Below the pieces are notes generated by a model that saw only the letters and a program-made list of their open reading frames with translations, did not search any database and was not told the DNA's origin. Below, in pieces: positions 21,127 through 32,042 of a stretch of DNA of 64,000 bases (positions are counted from its first letter, which is position 1; every line of letters begins with the position of its first letter). This stretch comes from Symbiotaphrina buchneri. Taxonomy: Eukaryota > Ascomycota > Symbiotaphrinales > Symbiotaphrinaceae. The position numbers and the translations under genes were made by a program. The stretch covers positions 62,001 to 126,000 of the forward strand of contig BCIG01000001.1 of NCBI GenBank assembly GCA_001599915.1. The letters run 5' to 3'.

Positions 21127-23922
21127 TCATAACAGCGCCTTCACGACTCTGCCTACAAAGCCGTCCAATGCGCCACCACCGCGATCTGCTCCGCCTCCTG
21201 CAGGCATAACCAACACCTGGACGCCATGTTCAAACCACTCCCTGGATGAGATGAAACGAAATGCCAGCCGAACCACATTCCCGGTCAATGAAGATGGCGG
21301 CCCCTCAGTGAGGACGCCAGTATCCATCTCGTGCTCGTCAAACCCGAATACACCACCCTCTACATCTTTGCGGCCAGTATCTGGATTTGCCATTTGTTCA
21401 GCATCCTCGAAGCGCTGCAGGTGGGCTGCAGCACGAATACTGGCAATGTAGACTATAAAGACGCTGCCTGGTCGGATTGACACCAGATCTTCTGCAGAGA
21501 AAGACGCGACAAACCCGCTATAGGCAGGTGGCTGAGCCATGTCCGAAGGGTGACGTGAGCCCGCGAAATCCGCCATCACCATTCCCTTCCGAATACGGGG
21601 TGCCAGCGGAGACGCGGTTGCAGGCGAACTCGAAGATGGCGACGGAGATTGGGTAGCTGCCTCCCTGACCTGACTCGATGTGCTTGGTCCCCGCGAAGAG
21701 ATTCCAGGTAAGAAGATGATGCCCACAGTGCCCACTTGTCCCGGCAGCAACTTGCGGACAGGCAAACGCAGATTCCGGATACTCACAACCCGTACCCGGC
21801 GCCATTCAACTGTAGCCGTAGATGTCCTGAGCCGGTCCGAGCGCGCTCCGCCAGACGGTGACTCCCTGGAACTGCTGCTCGGTCCATAATCACGCGGACT
21901 ATTGGCGGGAGATGTACTGGAGAGACGACGCAGAAGACTGTCGTCGGAGTCGACTTGGAAAGGACCCATATCAAGTACGTCGCCGACAGCAAGCCTTCCA
22001 TGGCGCAGATGCCCACTTATGATAAACGCGCCAACCCCATTGTGGTTGTTTGGATCAACCAAAGCGGGAACACTTGAAGATGACATGGTCCAGACGTCCT
22101 CGATATGAAATAAAAGATTAGGCTTGACATGCGATGTGTCAGTCGGCTGAGCGTCAGAGCGTGGGAGTTGCGAGGGTATAGGCAGCCTCGATAGCAGAGC
22201 ATGCAGCTTCCCGATGCCTGTCCCTCGCACTGCACTGGTCAGTACTATGGGCACCACAGCGCTAGAGTTCGGGTCGTCAATCGCAGCCGTAATACGCTGC
22301 ACGTCTTCCAAATCATCCCCTGACACGTATCCAAGATCGAGTCCACCGTCCCCCGAATTGTCAACTGCTGGGAGCAGGACTGGGCGTTTCCCACTCGTCT
22401 TCAAGGCAGTAAGGATACCACTGAGAGTGGCTTTGAGTCCTGCCTTGGAAGCCACGTCGAGTTTGGTGATAACAATGACAAATGGGATCCCTAGTTTGAG
22501 ACAAAGCTCAAGGTGGTTGCTCCAGGCATCAGTATCCACGGCAGATTCGAACACGGAGTCCTGCGCTGAAAGAGGTGGTGTCAAAACGGCCGAACTCCCC
22601 TTGTCATTATTGGCGGCAATGCACAATATTGTCCAGTGCGGCGCCCATCCTACAAGTCCACGAACCGTGGTACGGCGATATCTCGGATGGCCAGCCGAGT
22701 CGGACAAGAACACGACTCGCCCATGTTTCGAAGTCGAATGGATGTCATTCCACGAGGATACATTGCCTGTGGCATAGTTGATGACTTCAACGCCGCCACT
22801 ATCACCAGCCGAGTGAAGTTTGTACCCAAGCAGCTCCTGACATACAGAGCTTGTCACCCCAGAGGCAATCTCATGACGATGTTTCAGCAGTCTTAATCGG
22901 CTTTTGCCCCTTCCATTGTCAAGAGTACCGGTAGAAAGGGTCCCTAGCAAGCTGGACTTGCCAGATGTTGTGGGCCCTGTCAAGGACACTCTGAGTTGTT
23001 CTGCCACAGGTGCTCCGCCGAAGCTTCCATCCACAGGCTCATGGTTTGAATCCTCTCTAGCATCCGTAGCCTTAGCCTCCCGCAGAGGTAGGTTCGCTTT
23101 ACTCGTCGGCGTCAGAGGAGGCTGGTTTATTTCAGGAATAACAAGTGCCTCAGCAACCCAGAGCCTGTCCGTTCGGATTGCGACTGGAGAGTCATCCCCT
23201 GCCTGTACTTTTTCCTGCCACTGGCACTCCCCGACTTCTACCATCCGCAGCAACTGTAAACGGCAACCGAGAGTACCGGACATTGTCCGTAGGGTATTTA
23301 ATGATTCGTCCATCTCATCTTTTGTCAAACCAACCAGAGTTCCATCGTCAGATACCCCTATCTCATACAAAGCCCCTTGACTCTCCTCAAGTCCAGGCAG
23401 CAAATTGTACTTATTACCGACCCCGCTGGCGGCTGTGTTACCACGAGAGCTTGTAGGTGGTCCTTCGGTAGAAGAATGGTATGGCGAAGACTGCTGCAGC
23501 CTCCAAAGGAGTTGAGTGGTCAATTGCTGCAGTCGCTGCTGCCGGGACTGGTTCGAGGAAGCAAGCGTTACCGACGAACTCTTAACCGCACGCTCATTCT
23601 CGTGTCCCTCACCGGTCAGTGAAGGTGCGGAATGTTTCAATCCTGCAGTTGTAGTACTAGATGCCGTAGACAAGAAAGACCTGCGTGGCCTCAGCAGCAG
23701 ATGTAATTTGTACTCGGTCGGGCCAACCTGTGGCTCAGGTTCCAGCTTCCTGACACCGGTGTCCGCGAGACGCTGAGGCCGAGGACTCTCAGGGCATTGC
23801 GCTTGCGGCGTAGTGCCCGTCTGCTCCCATTCAGCGCTTGTTGCGGGAGGCTGAGCGCTAGGTGCGGGCCACGGAGAAGAAACCCTCGGTGGATCCGGGT
23901 CGTACGTGAATATTGAGGCCAT
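21127..23922 (-). CDS. GTPBP1/GTPBP2-like translational GTPase
   Basis: A single exon encodes 931 residues from an ATG at 23922. The first 300 or so residues are largely low-complexity Ser/Thr/Pro sequence, with a conserved segment around 170-275. G1 is G-P-T-T-S-G-K-S-S near residue 315, G3 is D-S-A-G-H-P-R-Y near 405, and G4 is T-K-L-D near 484; then come EF-Tu-like beta-barrel domains in which V-G-D-V-L-D-M-G-P-F is visible. The H of D-x-A-G-H is the catalytic histidine position of EF-Tu-type GTPases. The family is related to eEF1A, Hbs1 and animal GTPBP1, which acts in mRNA turnover and ribosome rescue. An acidic/Ser-rich insert of about 60 residues splits the second domain. The family call is firm; the cellular role in fungi is inferred. 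Confidence 0.88.
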   Translation of the reverse strand: MASIFTYDPDPPRVSSPWPAPSAQPPATSAEWEQTGTTPQAQCPESPRPQRLADTGVRKLEPEPQVGPTEYKLHLLLRPRRSFLSTASSTTTAGLKHSAPSLTGEGHENERAVKSSSVTLASSNQSRQQRLQQLTTQLLWRLQQSSPYHSSTEGPPTSSRGNTAASGVGNKYNLLPGLEESQGALYEIGVSDDGTLVGLTKDEMDESLNTLRTMSGTLGCRLQLLRMVEVGECQWQEKVQAGDDSPVAIRTDRLWVAEALVIPEINQPPLTPTSKANLPLREAKATDAREDSNHEPVDGSFGGAPVAEQLRVSLTGPTTSGKSSLLGTLSTGTLDNGRGKSRLRLLKHRHEIASGVTSSVCQELLGYKLHSAGDSGGVEVINYATGNVSSWNDIHSTSKHGRVVFLSDSAGHPRYRRTTVRGLVGWAPHWTILCIAANNDKGSSAVLTPPLSAQDSVFESAVDTDAWSNHLELCLKLGIPFVIVITKLDVASKAGLKATLSGILTALKTSGKRPVLLPAVDNSGDGGLDLGYVSGDDLEDVQRITAAIDDPNSSAVVPIVLTSAVRGTGIGKLHALLSRLPIPSQLPRSDAQPTDTSHVKPNLLFHIEDVWTMSSSSVPALVDPNNHNGVGAFIISGHLRHGRLAVGDVLDMGPFQVDSDDSLLRRLSSTSPANSPRDYGPSSSSRESPSGGARSDRLRTSTATVEWRRVRVVSIRNLRLPVRKLLPGQVGTVGIIFLPGISSRGPSTSSQVREAATQSPSPSSSSPATASPLAPRIRKGMVMADFAGSRHPSDMAQPPAYSGFVASFSAEDLVSIRPGSVFIVYIASIRAAAHLQRFEDAEQMANPDTGRKDVEGGVFGFDEHEMDTGVLTEGPPSSLTGNVVRLAFRFISSREWFEHGVQVLVMPAGGGADRGGGALDGFVGRVVKALL

Positions 23923-24531
23923 GATTTTCGGAGATGCTTAGTTTGTGATGCCTGCGAGACGCGTTTCTTTTCACCCAATGACTATACAGGTCCGCCGTAT
24001 CACAGATATTCGAAAGGTCTCCGCTAAAGCAAAGGTTTTGGTGCAGGAGACGGGTATTCGGAAGACGAAAGATAGGATAGACATGGTGAGGTCCGGCTTT
24101 GAAGCTCTGCGGGTAGATAATCTGCAAAGCTTTGCAAGAAGGTAGTCCTGGAAGGATAAGAAGCTGCAAGTCAGTAGATCATCGAGCTGGCCATTCTGAT
24201 CTTCGCGATTGCTCCGTCGGACACTGCTTTGATAAAGTGCAAAGGGGGATGGTGACTCGTACCCAGTTGAGCAGCGGTGACTCGGTAGCTCGTCGCGCAT
24301 CTGGGGTTGACAAATGTGTCTAGACGAGGGTTTTGGACGTTTAGCAACTCCAGGTATTTTCCACATTGCAACCTTGTGGGGCCATGCCGAAGCCGGTGAG
24401 TTCCGAGGGATCCATGCGTCGATCAACAATTATATTGGAGCGCAAGCTCCCCCATCTCTTCACGCCGTGTCTACCTGTGCGCCAGACCACTCAGACCATT
24501 CGTTTTTGCAGCCCAGCTCCAGACCTCGAAA
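23923..24531. promoter_or_regulatory. Bidirectional intergenic region
   Basis: This region of about 600 bp separates two divergently transcribed genes (the GTPBP1-like gene to the left, the NIF3-domain gene to the right) and must hold both promoters. I see no clear TATA box or further gene. Confidence 0.5.
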
Positions 24532-24882
24532 ATGTCCGGCACAAGCAACATCAACGGCCAGCGTTACCGCTTGACCTTCACCGTGCCTACAGCGCACGTC
24601 GAAGCCTGCAAAACAGCCGTCTTCGAAGCCGGCGGCGGGACCATTCCAGGCTCGAATTACAAGCATGTCTGCTTCCAGACGCCCGGGACAGGACAGTTCA
24701 TGCCTGGTCCAGGATCGAATCCGACGATCGGCAAACAAGGGAAGCTGGAGAAGGTCGAGGAGGTCAGGGTGGAGCTGCTGGTGGTGGGCGAGCAGACGGT
24801 GAGGGAGGTGGTGGGAGCTCTCAAGGAGATGCATCCGTATGAGGAGTGCGTTTATGACGTGGTGAAGCTAGAAGATTTTTGA
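24532..24882 (+). CDS. Stand-alone NIF3 insertion-domain (PII/CutA-like) protein
   Basis: This single-exon gene encodes 116 residues. Y-R-L-T-F-T-V-P near the start, the central G-T-G-Q-F-M-P-G-P-G-S-N-P-x-I-G-x-x-G-K-L-E-K-V-E-E-V-R, and H-P-Y-E-E-C-V-Y-D-V near the end match the roughly 100-residue domain inserted in the middle of bacterial NIF3/YqfO dinuclear-metal proteins. The metal-binding NIF3 halves are absent on both sides, so this is the free-standing version known from many fungi. The fold is ferredoxin-like and trimeric in relatives. The biochemical function is not established. The start ATG is in a good context and the length fits fungal relatives. Confidence 0.85.
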   Translation: MSGTSNINGQRYRLTFTVPTAHVEACKTAVFEAGGGTIPGSNYKHVCFQTPGTGQFMPGPGSNPTIGKQGKLEKVEEVRVELLVVGEQTVREVVGALKEMHPYEECVYDVVKLEDF

Positions 24883-25372
24883 TGCTTTGAGGCATTGAAG
24901 GCTATCAAGTTGGCACGTTGTATGATAGTGTAAGAGGACAGAACCGTTTCGAATGGAATTATTATTGATTCTTCTAAATACAGAAAGAGCGCCTAGGAAT
25001 GCTCCGGGCGCCTTCAATCGATGCCTCCATATCTACCCCAATGCGCCGATGCAGAAACGCTGGAACGGCGTCATAAACTCATGTCTCTTCGCACAGTGGT
25101 GCGGGGATGTGTGATGCAATTATATACACGTTTGCCACCAGATTTCAGATGTTGTTGAGCGCTTCCAGATGCCGTGTCAAGGAAAGCGATCGACTCCATC
25201 TTGTCATACAGATGGTCGTCCGTTTTCCAATGCTTTTCAGGAGAAGATTGGGGTGCTGATGATGAAGACTCGACGGTTGCGGAACAAACATGCCAAGGAC
25301 AGCCGGCATGTTGCATTACGGGCATCGTCGGCTCCAGTGTTGTTCAGTATCCCATTCCCCTGAAGCTCATCA
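24883..25372. other. Convergent intergenic spacer
   Basis: This spacer lies between the 3' ends of the NIF3-domain gene and the sugar transporter. No feature is seen apart from untranslated ends. Confidence 0.5.
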
Positions 25373-27340
25373 TTACACTCCGGATGGGCCATCATCCGCA
25401 GTGTTAGACATGATGTTTCGCTCAATCCTCTTCCGTCTTTCCTCTTCCTGTTGGCTGGTATTGTCCTTGAACACATGGTCCATTTGCTCAAGGGTACGGC
25501 CAGCTGTTTCGGGGACGAAGAAGAACGTCCAGGCCAAAGACAACAGGCAAAACACCGCAAAGAACACGTACGCCCCATAACCGGTGTTTTGGACGAGAGG
25601 AGGTGTTATGAGGCCCTATATTCATCAGCATATATGAGGGACGGGTGGGTTGGGAAAGGAATAGTCATGGGGTCTGGCTTAATGTTGAGGTGAATACAGG
25701 AAGATGGGAGAGATAGACAGGGGCAGCGATGGCGGAGTGAAGAGAGAAAAGGATCTGACATGTGAATAAGGGATCTTACAATGATGAAGTTGTTCAACCA
25801 GTTCGAGCAGGTCGACAATGCCACACCTTTAGCACGGAGGCTTGAAGGGAATATTTCTGATGGCATCGCCCAAGGAACAGGTCCCCATGAAGCTCCGAAG
25901 GACAGCATATATAGGAATAGGAAGGCCACGCTCGTCCAGCCCTGGGAACGATGCGAAGGCCAGTCATAGGAGAATTTGCCGACCAAGATAGCGATGATGA
26001 TGTGCGATATAGTCATGAAGACGCTTCCCCAAATTAGGAGCGGCCTACGCCCGACGCGGTCCATGGTGAACACTGAGGTTGAAACACCAACAAGCTGGGT
26101 GATATTCAGAACACCAGACATGATCAGTTGCATGCTGTGATCTAGTCCCATCGTCTGGAACAACGTAGGCGAATAGTAGATTAACGCGTTGATACCGACG
26201 AATTGTTGGAAGAACATGAGGCCCATTCCCACATGCGTCCGGCGCCAACATCCACGCTTGAAGCAGTCGACCCAAGAGACAACCTCAAGCCTCAAACGGC
26301 TGGCCACAGTACCATCTTGCAAGTGAGGGTGTCGTTCAGCAGAGACCTCCTTGTGGAAGGCGACCTCGGCACGAATGTCGAACCACTCCTGCTGGACCCT
26401 TTCGTCTGAAGTTGGCAACTGACGCAGCTTTGCCAGGCTTTGGAGCGCTTCCTGATCACGTCCTTTGGAGACAAGCCATCGGGGAGAGAATGGTAGGAAT
26501 ACAATTCCAATACCCAAAATGAGACCTGGGATAATTTGGAGAAGGAAAGGTAGGCGCCATGCCCATTCTCCTGCCATATACTGCGTACCATATGTGATCC
26601 AGAAGGCAATGACAATACCAGTGACGATGCTGAATTCTTCTAACACAAGAAGAGATCCACGCTCTGGAGGAGAAATTTCAGAGATATAGAGCGGAGCGAC
26701 CATGCTCAGCATTCCGATCCCAGTACCACCGATAAGGCGAGCTACAACCAGCATAGCATAATCCACAGAAGCAGTCTGCAGAGCGGAACCAATTGTGAAT
26801 ATGCATACAGCTACCACAATGGAGTATTTGCGGGATATCTTGTCTGCGATCCAACCTTGGTTCAACGCGCCAATAAACGCACCCAACTCGATCATGGCAG
26901 TAAGAAGACCCTTCCAGAAGCCAGAACCAGATGCAGTGTCCGAAACTTCAGTAAAGCGATCCAGAAATTGAGGCATGACGAGGATTACGGAGACGACACC
27001 CTGGTCATAACCGAAAAGCAAGCCGCCCATAGCAGAAAACGCAGCACACAAGGCTACATAATGGTTGGTGAACATGCCCTTGAAGCCTTTCTAGAGGTTA
27101 GCCACTTGCTCCTGTATATACATCTCGATTGGGGAGGCATGACGAACCCGCAGGGCCGTAGGACTTCCCAGTATCCCACACAGCAGCATCGTGATGCTGC
27201 ACTGTAATCTCTTGTGATGGTTCGCGACCAGGCTTAGGCTTGGCAAAGCCATCGCCTGCGGTCGCCTTGTTATCGTCTATGACTTCGGGATCCATGTTGG
27301 CAAGAAGAGGAGCGGCTGGTTCGTCGAAGGAGGATGGCAT
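25373..27340 (-). CDS. MFS sugar transporter (SP family)
   Basis: Three exons (27340-27148, 27086-25780, 25615-25373) give 580 residues. The first donor is a weak GTTCGT but is needed to reach K-G-M-F-T-N in frame. After a 65-residue hydrophilic N-terminus the protein has G-G-L-L-F-G-Y-D-Q-G-V in TM1, V-A-R-L-I-G-G-T-G-I-G, F-S-P-R-W-L-V-S-K-G-R, Q-Q-F-V-G-I-N-A-L-I-Y-Y-S-P in TM7 and P-E-T-A-G-R-T-L-E after TM12, all sugar-porter signatures. The 164-nt second intron is stop-free on the sense strand for much of its length, so a naive open frame runs through it. The substrate is unknown; hexose, pentose or polyol uptake at the plasma membrane is likely. It shares a divergent promoter with the PPR-like gene. 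Confidence 0.93.
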
Positions 27341-27883
27341 TGAACCTCATGAGGGCGGGAGATTGGTTTAAATGAAGACGGTCGCGCGACCTAGATCATT
27401 CTCCTCTTACCTACTTAGTGTTGCTAGGTAAGGTTCCCCACCTTTTCGCGGAACGTGAATTGGCCAATGACGATGATTCTTTTGCAGTGTCTCGTGCGAA
27501 AGTGGATCCAGGGAAACGAGTAGATCTTTCCAGCGCTCCAATGGTGTCGCCGTATCCATCCGGATTATTTCTCACCCGACGTACGAAGGAAGTCTGCTGA
27601 CTGGCCCAGTCAGCTGACCGGCTGCCAAGACCACAAACGCCTGCTTGGCGAAGTGAGCAAAAGCCAACATTGTGCAATGATGCTTTTGGAAAGATCCTAC
27701 GATCGATCGGCACAAATGCAGTGAATCGGTGGCAGTCCTTCTCTAGCGGGCATTGATGCTCCGGTCCCTGTCTCTCTGCATTCTCAGCAAAGGCACCACC
27801 TCAAGCTAGCTAGGTGCAAACCAATACAATACATGAAGACGTGTTCGTCAGCGGGGGCAGGCCCTTCTTGAGACATCAGGGTC
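27341..27883. promoter_or_regulatory. Bidirectional intergenic region, sugar transporter and PPR-like gene
   Basis: 543 bp separate divergent starts. A TACCTACTTAG...CTAGGTAAGG inverted arrangement of the dispersed GGTA/TAGG motif lies at about 27410-27433. No other site is identified. Confidence 0.45.
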
Positions 27884-30172
27884 ATGTCACTCCCTCTTCG
27901 AGCTTGCAGAGGAGCTCTGCATAGGAGGACCTGTCAATTGGACTCAGACAGCATTTGGATAACCGAAGACCTGTTCAACAATGCGTTACTCCGCTTCATT
28001 CGGTGCGGGAGGGCTGCTCACAGGCGCCATGGGAGCTCTGTGCCCGGTCCTATGGAATTCAGGAAGCGGCTTGCTAGGAGGAGGATGATGAATATGGCCA
28101 TCGCCGAAGGTGGCAGTCAAGCTCTTCCGATTCCATTCTTAAGTCAAGGTCGACAACCCAAGCCTGATATGTTCAGATGGGAGCCTCCGGCGTCAAGTGT
28201 GCAGCAAGCCACTGCATGCGGATCCGCGGTCGAGGATGAAACCCGTCCAACATTACCACCTTGGCTTCAGGGCTTCCTGGACGGGGGTGACACGGGTCAT
28301 ACGGACAAGGTTGGCGGATCGGAACCCGTCAGTGCGAAGATGGAGGAACTGGAGAAGCTTCTCCCCTATATCAACAGCATAGATGATGTGCGAAAGTTTC
28401 ACGTGCGGATTCAGCCCGACCACCCGAAATCAGTCCGTTTCAGCGCGTTATATTTTGGACGGCTTCTGAACTCTGGTGCTCCACCTAGTGATCTGGTGGA
28501 ATTTTTACTGGACAAGACCCTGAACATCTCGAAAGCTTGGAATTTCAGACTTGCACTACGACAATTTGACAAGACGCGATTCACTACTGATGTCTTCGCT
28601 ACTACCATCACGCGAGCAATCCAACTGGACTTGATATCATCGCAGGAGCTAGATTGGGTCTTGAACAACATCCCACTGATATTCGAAGGAACCCCTGGCT
28701 CTACGACTCAAAATGATATGGTCTTGGACTACTATCATTTAATATGGGAAAACAACAAGGATAGCGACCCGCACGTCGCACGTTTATTGCTCACGGCACT
28801 GCTGCGGCTCCCTCTCACTAGTGCAGTGGATGCCTTCGCGCAAGGATTGATCCAACAATTGCCTGAAGACAAACAGCAACACTTCCATTGGCAGATAGGT
28901 GCCTATCTTGCCAAGCACATTGAAAGAAACGCTTCTCCAGGAGAATTGGAAGCAACGGAGCTACAATTTCAGGAGTTACCGGGCCTTCGGAATTTCCTCA
29001 TTGGTCTCAAGGCGAATAATGCCAATAGTATCCTGAACTCTACCATTGAGCAACTCGTTCGCGAGTCGAGTGTTGATGGACACCTGCCGCGGAGGATTAT
29101 ATTTCCTCTACTGGCGACAATTGCCAATTGCGATAACCTGAGCGTGGAAGGCGCCAAGTCGAAACCGTTGACTAAGGTTGAAGGCCTATTGTTTGCTAGC
29201 AAACATCACTCACGCGTTGCACCGTACATGGCCACACTAGATGACAAGAGAGCAAGCAATCTGTTTTTCCAGCACTGGGTCCATGATTATGTCACCCGGA
29301 CTGCAAATGGAGAGAAGCAACATGTGTGGGACACGTTGCAAGAACGTTATAGTGCGCTTTGCTCAACCAATGACAAAGGCAAAATGCCTTTTGTCAACAT
29401 ACTCCTGGCATTGCAATATGTCGGTCGACCATACAAGCACATCTTAGCATCAATTCTGCGGATATTTCGCCTGGCTGGACGTTACAAAGATGTCTTTGAC
29501 CTCTTACAGACAATGATGAATAAAAATATGCGGGTTCCCCCTGACGTGGTTGCGACTCAGATCAAAGCTATGTGCCCAGAACGCCTGGATGTCGCATTGA
29601 ACCTGTTCCGACTTCATCCTGGCGTCCATCTTGAAGGCTGTCCGGAGCTAGCGTTGGCCCTCCTGAGCGATCGGTCCTGGCGTCTGAACAAGATACTCGA
29701 GCTTGCTGATCGCCCATTTGCCCAGCGCCACTTTGGGAGAACTGTGCAAGTGCCTTCATCTGAAGTTTGGAGCCCTGCAAAAGTACAATTGTTGACGCGG
29801 CTGGCTTATGAATTTGCGAAGTCGCCTCGATCGTACTCAGTGGTATTCCGCTACGTTCATAAGTGCTATCAATTGCTCCATGATGCTGGAGCTGGGATCC
29901 CGTCGGATGTCTCTCGAGCCCTTTGTTATGCTGGGTTAACGAGGCATCTTCTAGCTGGCCGTGTCGTGGACCTTGAACGGACACAATGGGTACTACAAGC
30001 TGTGGAGCAAGTGGAAGGCCGAAGCGTGGCAATGCAGCTTGACGCGTTGATCCATATATGGCGAGAGAAGATACTAAGGGATAATCATTCTTACCCGGGT
30101 CGGATGATGTTAGGACCACGGCCATCTGGATCAGGGATACCAGTTAGCTCAATACCGGATTTTCGGAAATGA
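27884..30172 (+). CDS. Helical-repeat (PPR-like) protein, probably mitochondrial
   Basis: A single exon encodes 762 residues, starting at an ATG preceded by no nearby in-frame ATG. The N-terminus is Arg-rich, lacks acidic residues for about 20 positions (M-S-L-P-L-R-A-C-R-G-A-L-H-R-R-T) and looks like a mitochondrial presequence. The body is alpha-helical with few prolines. Around residues 515-590 the pattern L-R-I-F-R-L-A-G-R-Y-K-D-V-F-D-L-L-Q-T-M-M followed by P-P-D-V-V-A-T-Q-I-K-A-M resembles pentatricopeptide repeats. No catalytic motif is seen. A role in mitochondrial RNA metabolism or translation would fit, but this is inference; it could be an unrelated helical-repeat protein conserved in Pezizomycotina. 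Confidence 0.8.
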   Translation: MSLPLRACRGALHRRTCQLDSDSIWITEDLFNNALLRFIRCGRAAHRRHGSSVPGPMEFRKRLARRRMMNMAIAEGGSQALPIPFLSQGRQPKPDMFRWEPPASSVQQATACGSAVEDETRPTLPPWLQGFLDGGDTGHTDKVGGSEPVSAKMEELEKLLPYINSIDDVRKFHVRIQPDHPKSVRFSALYFGRLLNSGAPPSDLVEFLLDKTLNISKAWNFRLALRQFDKTRFTTDVFATTITRAIQLDLISSQELDWVLNNIPLIFEGTPGSTTQNDMVLDYYHLIWENNKDSDPHVARLLLTALLRLPLTSAVDAFAQGLIQQLPEDKQQHFHWQIGAYLAKHIERNASPGELEATELQFQELPGLRNFLIGLKANNANSILNSTIEQLVRESSVDGHLPRRIIFPLLATIANCDNLSVEGAKSKPLTKVEGLLFASKHHSRVAPYMATLDDKRASNLFFQHWVHDYVTRTANGEKQHVWDTLQERYSALCSTNDKGKMPFVNILLALQYVGRPYKHILASILRIFRLAGRYKDVFDLLQTMMNKNMRVPPDVVATQIKAMCPERLDVALNLFRLHPGVHLEGCPELALALLSDRSWRLNKILELADRPFAQRHFGRTVQVPSSEVWSPAKVQLLTRLAYEFAKSPRSYSVVFRYVHKCYQLLHDAGAGIPSDVSRALCYAGLTRHLLAGRVVDLERTQWVLQAVEQVEGRSVAMQLDALIHIWREKILRDNHSYPGRMMLGPRPSGSGIPVSSIPDFRK

Positions 30173-30428
30173 TGACGCTCTAAAACCGGAATTCGAGCGG
30201 CAAGTGTTCTTTATTGCGATGCGATGCCAATGGGACAGTATTTGGGTGAGCGGCCAGCGGACCCCGTCACTTTGGTGGTGTCGCTAGCCGAAGGACATGG
30301 AAACCCCCAACGCCCCAATTAGCGCCGGCAACTTTCACCTATCGCATCTTATCGAGCTGCTTATCAGTGATATCAGACACATTATTCTGCTACCGTGACC
30401 TACCTCAACCACGGACTTCTTGTATGTG

Positions 30429-31721
30429 ATGGCAGATTTGCCAAAGGGAAGTCGGACGGACTATCATCTTGCCGTTGTCGGGGGTGGCATTGGAGGGTTG
30501 GCGTTTGCCATCGGCTGCTTACGCCATGGGATATCGGTGCAACTCTATGAAGCTGCTGCGGCATTTGCTGAGATTGGCGCCGGTGTCTCTTCTGGTCCAA
30601 ATTCCACTGCATCAATGGAAAAAATACATCCTCTCATCTACGAAGGTTACCTGAAGCGAGCTACCACAAACAGCTTTCCACACAAAATTCCGACTTGGTT
30701 CGATTTTCGCTTCGGCGAAGCAGCATTTGGAAAAGAAAATCATCCCATACTCGAGGTGCAGACCACCAGCGTGGGACAGAGCAGTGTACACAGAGCCAAG
30801 TTCCTGGACGAACTAGTCAAGCTGATTCCCACGGAATTGGCCCACTTTAACAAGAGACTTGTCGGTATTGATGACCACGGGAGAAATGGAGTCACTCTGC
30901 AGTTCCAGGATGGAACGACAGTAACTGCGGATGCGGTTATTGGCTGCGATGGTATAAAGTCATACACAAGGTCGTTCTTGTTGGGCAAAGACACACCTTC
31001 GAGTCGTCCATCTTTCAGTGGGAAGGTATGCTACCGTGCTTTAATACCCATGGCGGAGGCTGTGCAAGCAGTGGGTGATGAGTTGGCCCGGAATAGTCAG
31101 ATGTATCTGGGCCATCATGGCCATCTGCTTACTTTTCCCATCGAGAACGGTGAGTTCATGAACATTGTCGCCTTCGCCAGCAGGAATCAGTGGGACAAGG
31201 AAGCTTGGGTAATCCCGGTAAAGCAAGAGGATATGTGTAAGGACTTTGAAGATTGGGGTAATTCTGTCAAAGCTATACTGTCTTTGATGAAGAAGCCTGA
31301 GATGTGGGCCTTGTTCGACCACCCACCAGCAGAGACCTATTACCGTGGGCGGGTCTGCATGTTGGGTGATTCAGCGCATGCGTCTACGCCCCATCAGGGC
31401 GCAGGAGCTGGCCAAGCACTTGAAGACGCTTTTGTCCTCAGCAAGCTTCTGGGGGCAATCAAGCATCCGTCGGAATTAGAGGCTGCATTTGCCGCTTACG
31501 ATCGTGTACGGAGACCGCGGTCACAGAAGGTTGTTGCGACCAGTCGAGAAGCGGGTCGCATGTTTGATCTCGAGCTTGAGGGTGTTGGAGATGATGTCCA
31601 GAAGTTGAGGGAGAATTTGCGGCACAGGTGGAATTGGATATGGTATGAGGATCTGGATGCGCAGCTCGAAACGGCCAAGGTATATTTGGAGGAGAGGCTC
31701 AAGCCGAAGAGCGTCTTGTAG
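30429..31721 (+). CDS. FAD-dependent monooxygenase, salicylate-hydroxylase-like
   Basis: The gene encodes 430 residues in one exon. The start is the ATG at 30429 (M-A-D-L-P-K-G); upstream in-frame codons are not ATG. The dinucleotide-binding G-G-G-I-G-G-L lies near residue 19, the D-G motif G-C-D-G-I-K-S near 175, and the second FAD motif G-D-S-A-H-A-S-T-P-H-Q-G-A-G-A-G near 315. All three are typical of group A flavoprotein aromatic hydroxylases. Salicylate hydroxylase relatives decarboxylate and hydroxylate salicylate to catechol using NAD(P)H. Many fungal paralogues act on other aromatics or in secondary metabolism, so the substrate is open. It lies downstream of the PPR-like gene on the same strand with about 250 bp between. 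Confidence 0.9.
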   Translation: MADLPKGSRTDYHLAVVGGGIGGLAFAIGCLRHGISVQLYEAAAAFAEIGAGVSSGPNSTASMEKIHPLIYEGYLKRATTNSFPHKIPTWFDFRFGEAAFGKENHPILEVQTTSVGQSSVHRAKFLDELVKLIPTELAHFNKRLVGIDDHGRNGVTLQFQDGTTVTADAVIGCDGIKSYTRSFLLGKDTPSSRPSFSGKVCYRALIPMAEAVQAVGDELARNSQMYLGHHGHLLTFPIENGEFMNIVAFASRNQWDKEAWVIPVKQEDMCKDFEDWGNSVKAILSLMKKPEMWALFDHPPAETYYRGRVCMLGDSAHASTPHQGAGAGQALEDAFVLSKLLGAIKHPSELEAAFAAYDRVRRPRSQKVVATSREAGRMFDLELEGVGDDVQKLRENLRHRWNWIWYEDLDAQLETAKVYLEERLKPKSVL

Positions 31722-32042
31722 ATACAATATGAATGACTTAGATATTGGCAATAGACATTGAATGAATTATATGACATAGAGCTATTATTATGTCGTCAAA
31801 TCAATCCATCACATTTCTAGTGTGTTCCCAACGTGGAACATTTCGTCGGCGTAGCTCGCCCGATCGGAGATGTGCGCCAACAAAACCTCGCCCAATCAAC
31901 ACCCGAGCCTTGCGTGGGCAGGACTCGCCCATACCGGCTCCATTCGCTGCGGGATATGTACATACCTATTGAACTCGGCATCGTGATTTGAAGACGGCGC
32001 TTTGAGGATCTGGAAATTGAATGTTGAAGCCATTGATCCAGC
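31722..32042. other. Tandem intergenic spacer
   Basis: 321 bp between two plus-strand genes hold the 3' end of the monooxygenase gene, AT-rich near 31740-31800, and the promoter of the next gene. No distinct site is seen. Confidence 0.45.

Noticed and set aside
24102-24530. Upstream exon supplying the missing NIF3 half to the small NIF3-domain gene
   Set aside because: No NIF3 metal-binding motif in any frame of the upstream 600 bp, and the 116-residue gene has a proper start of its own.
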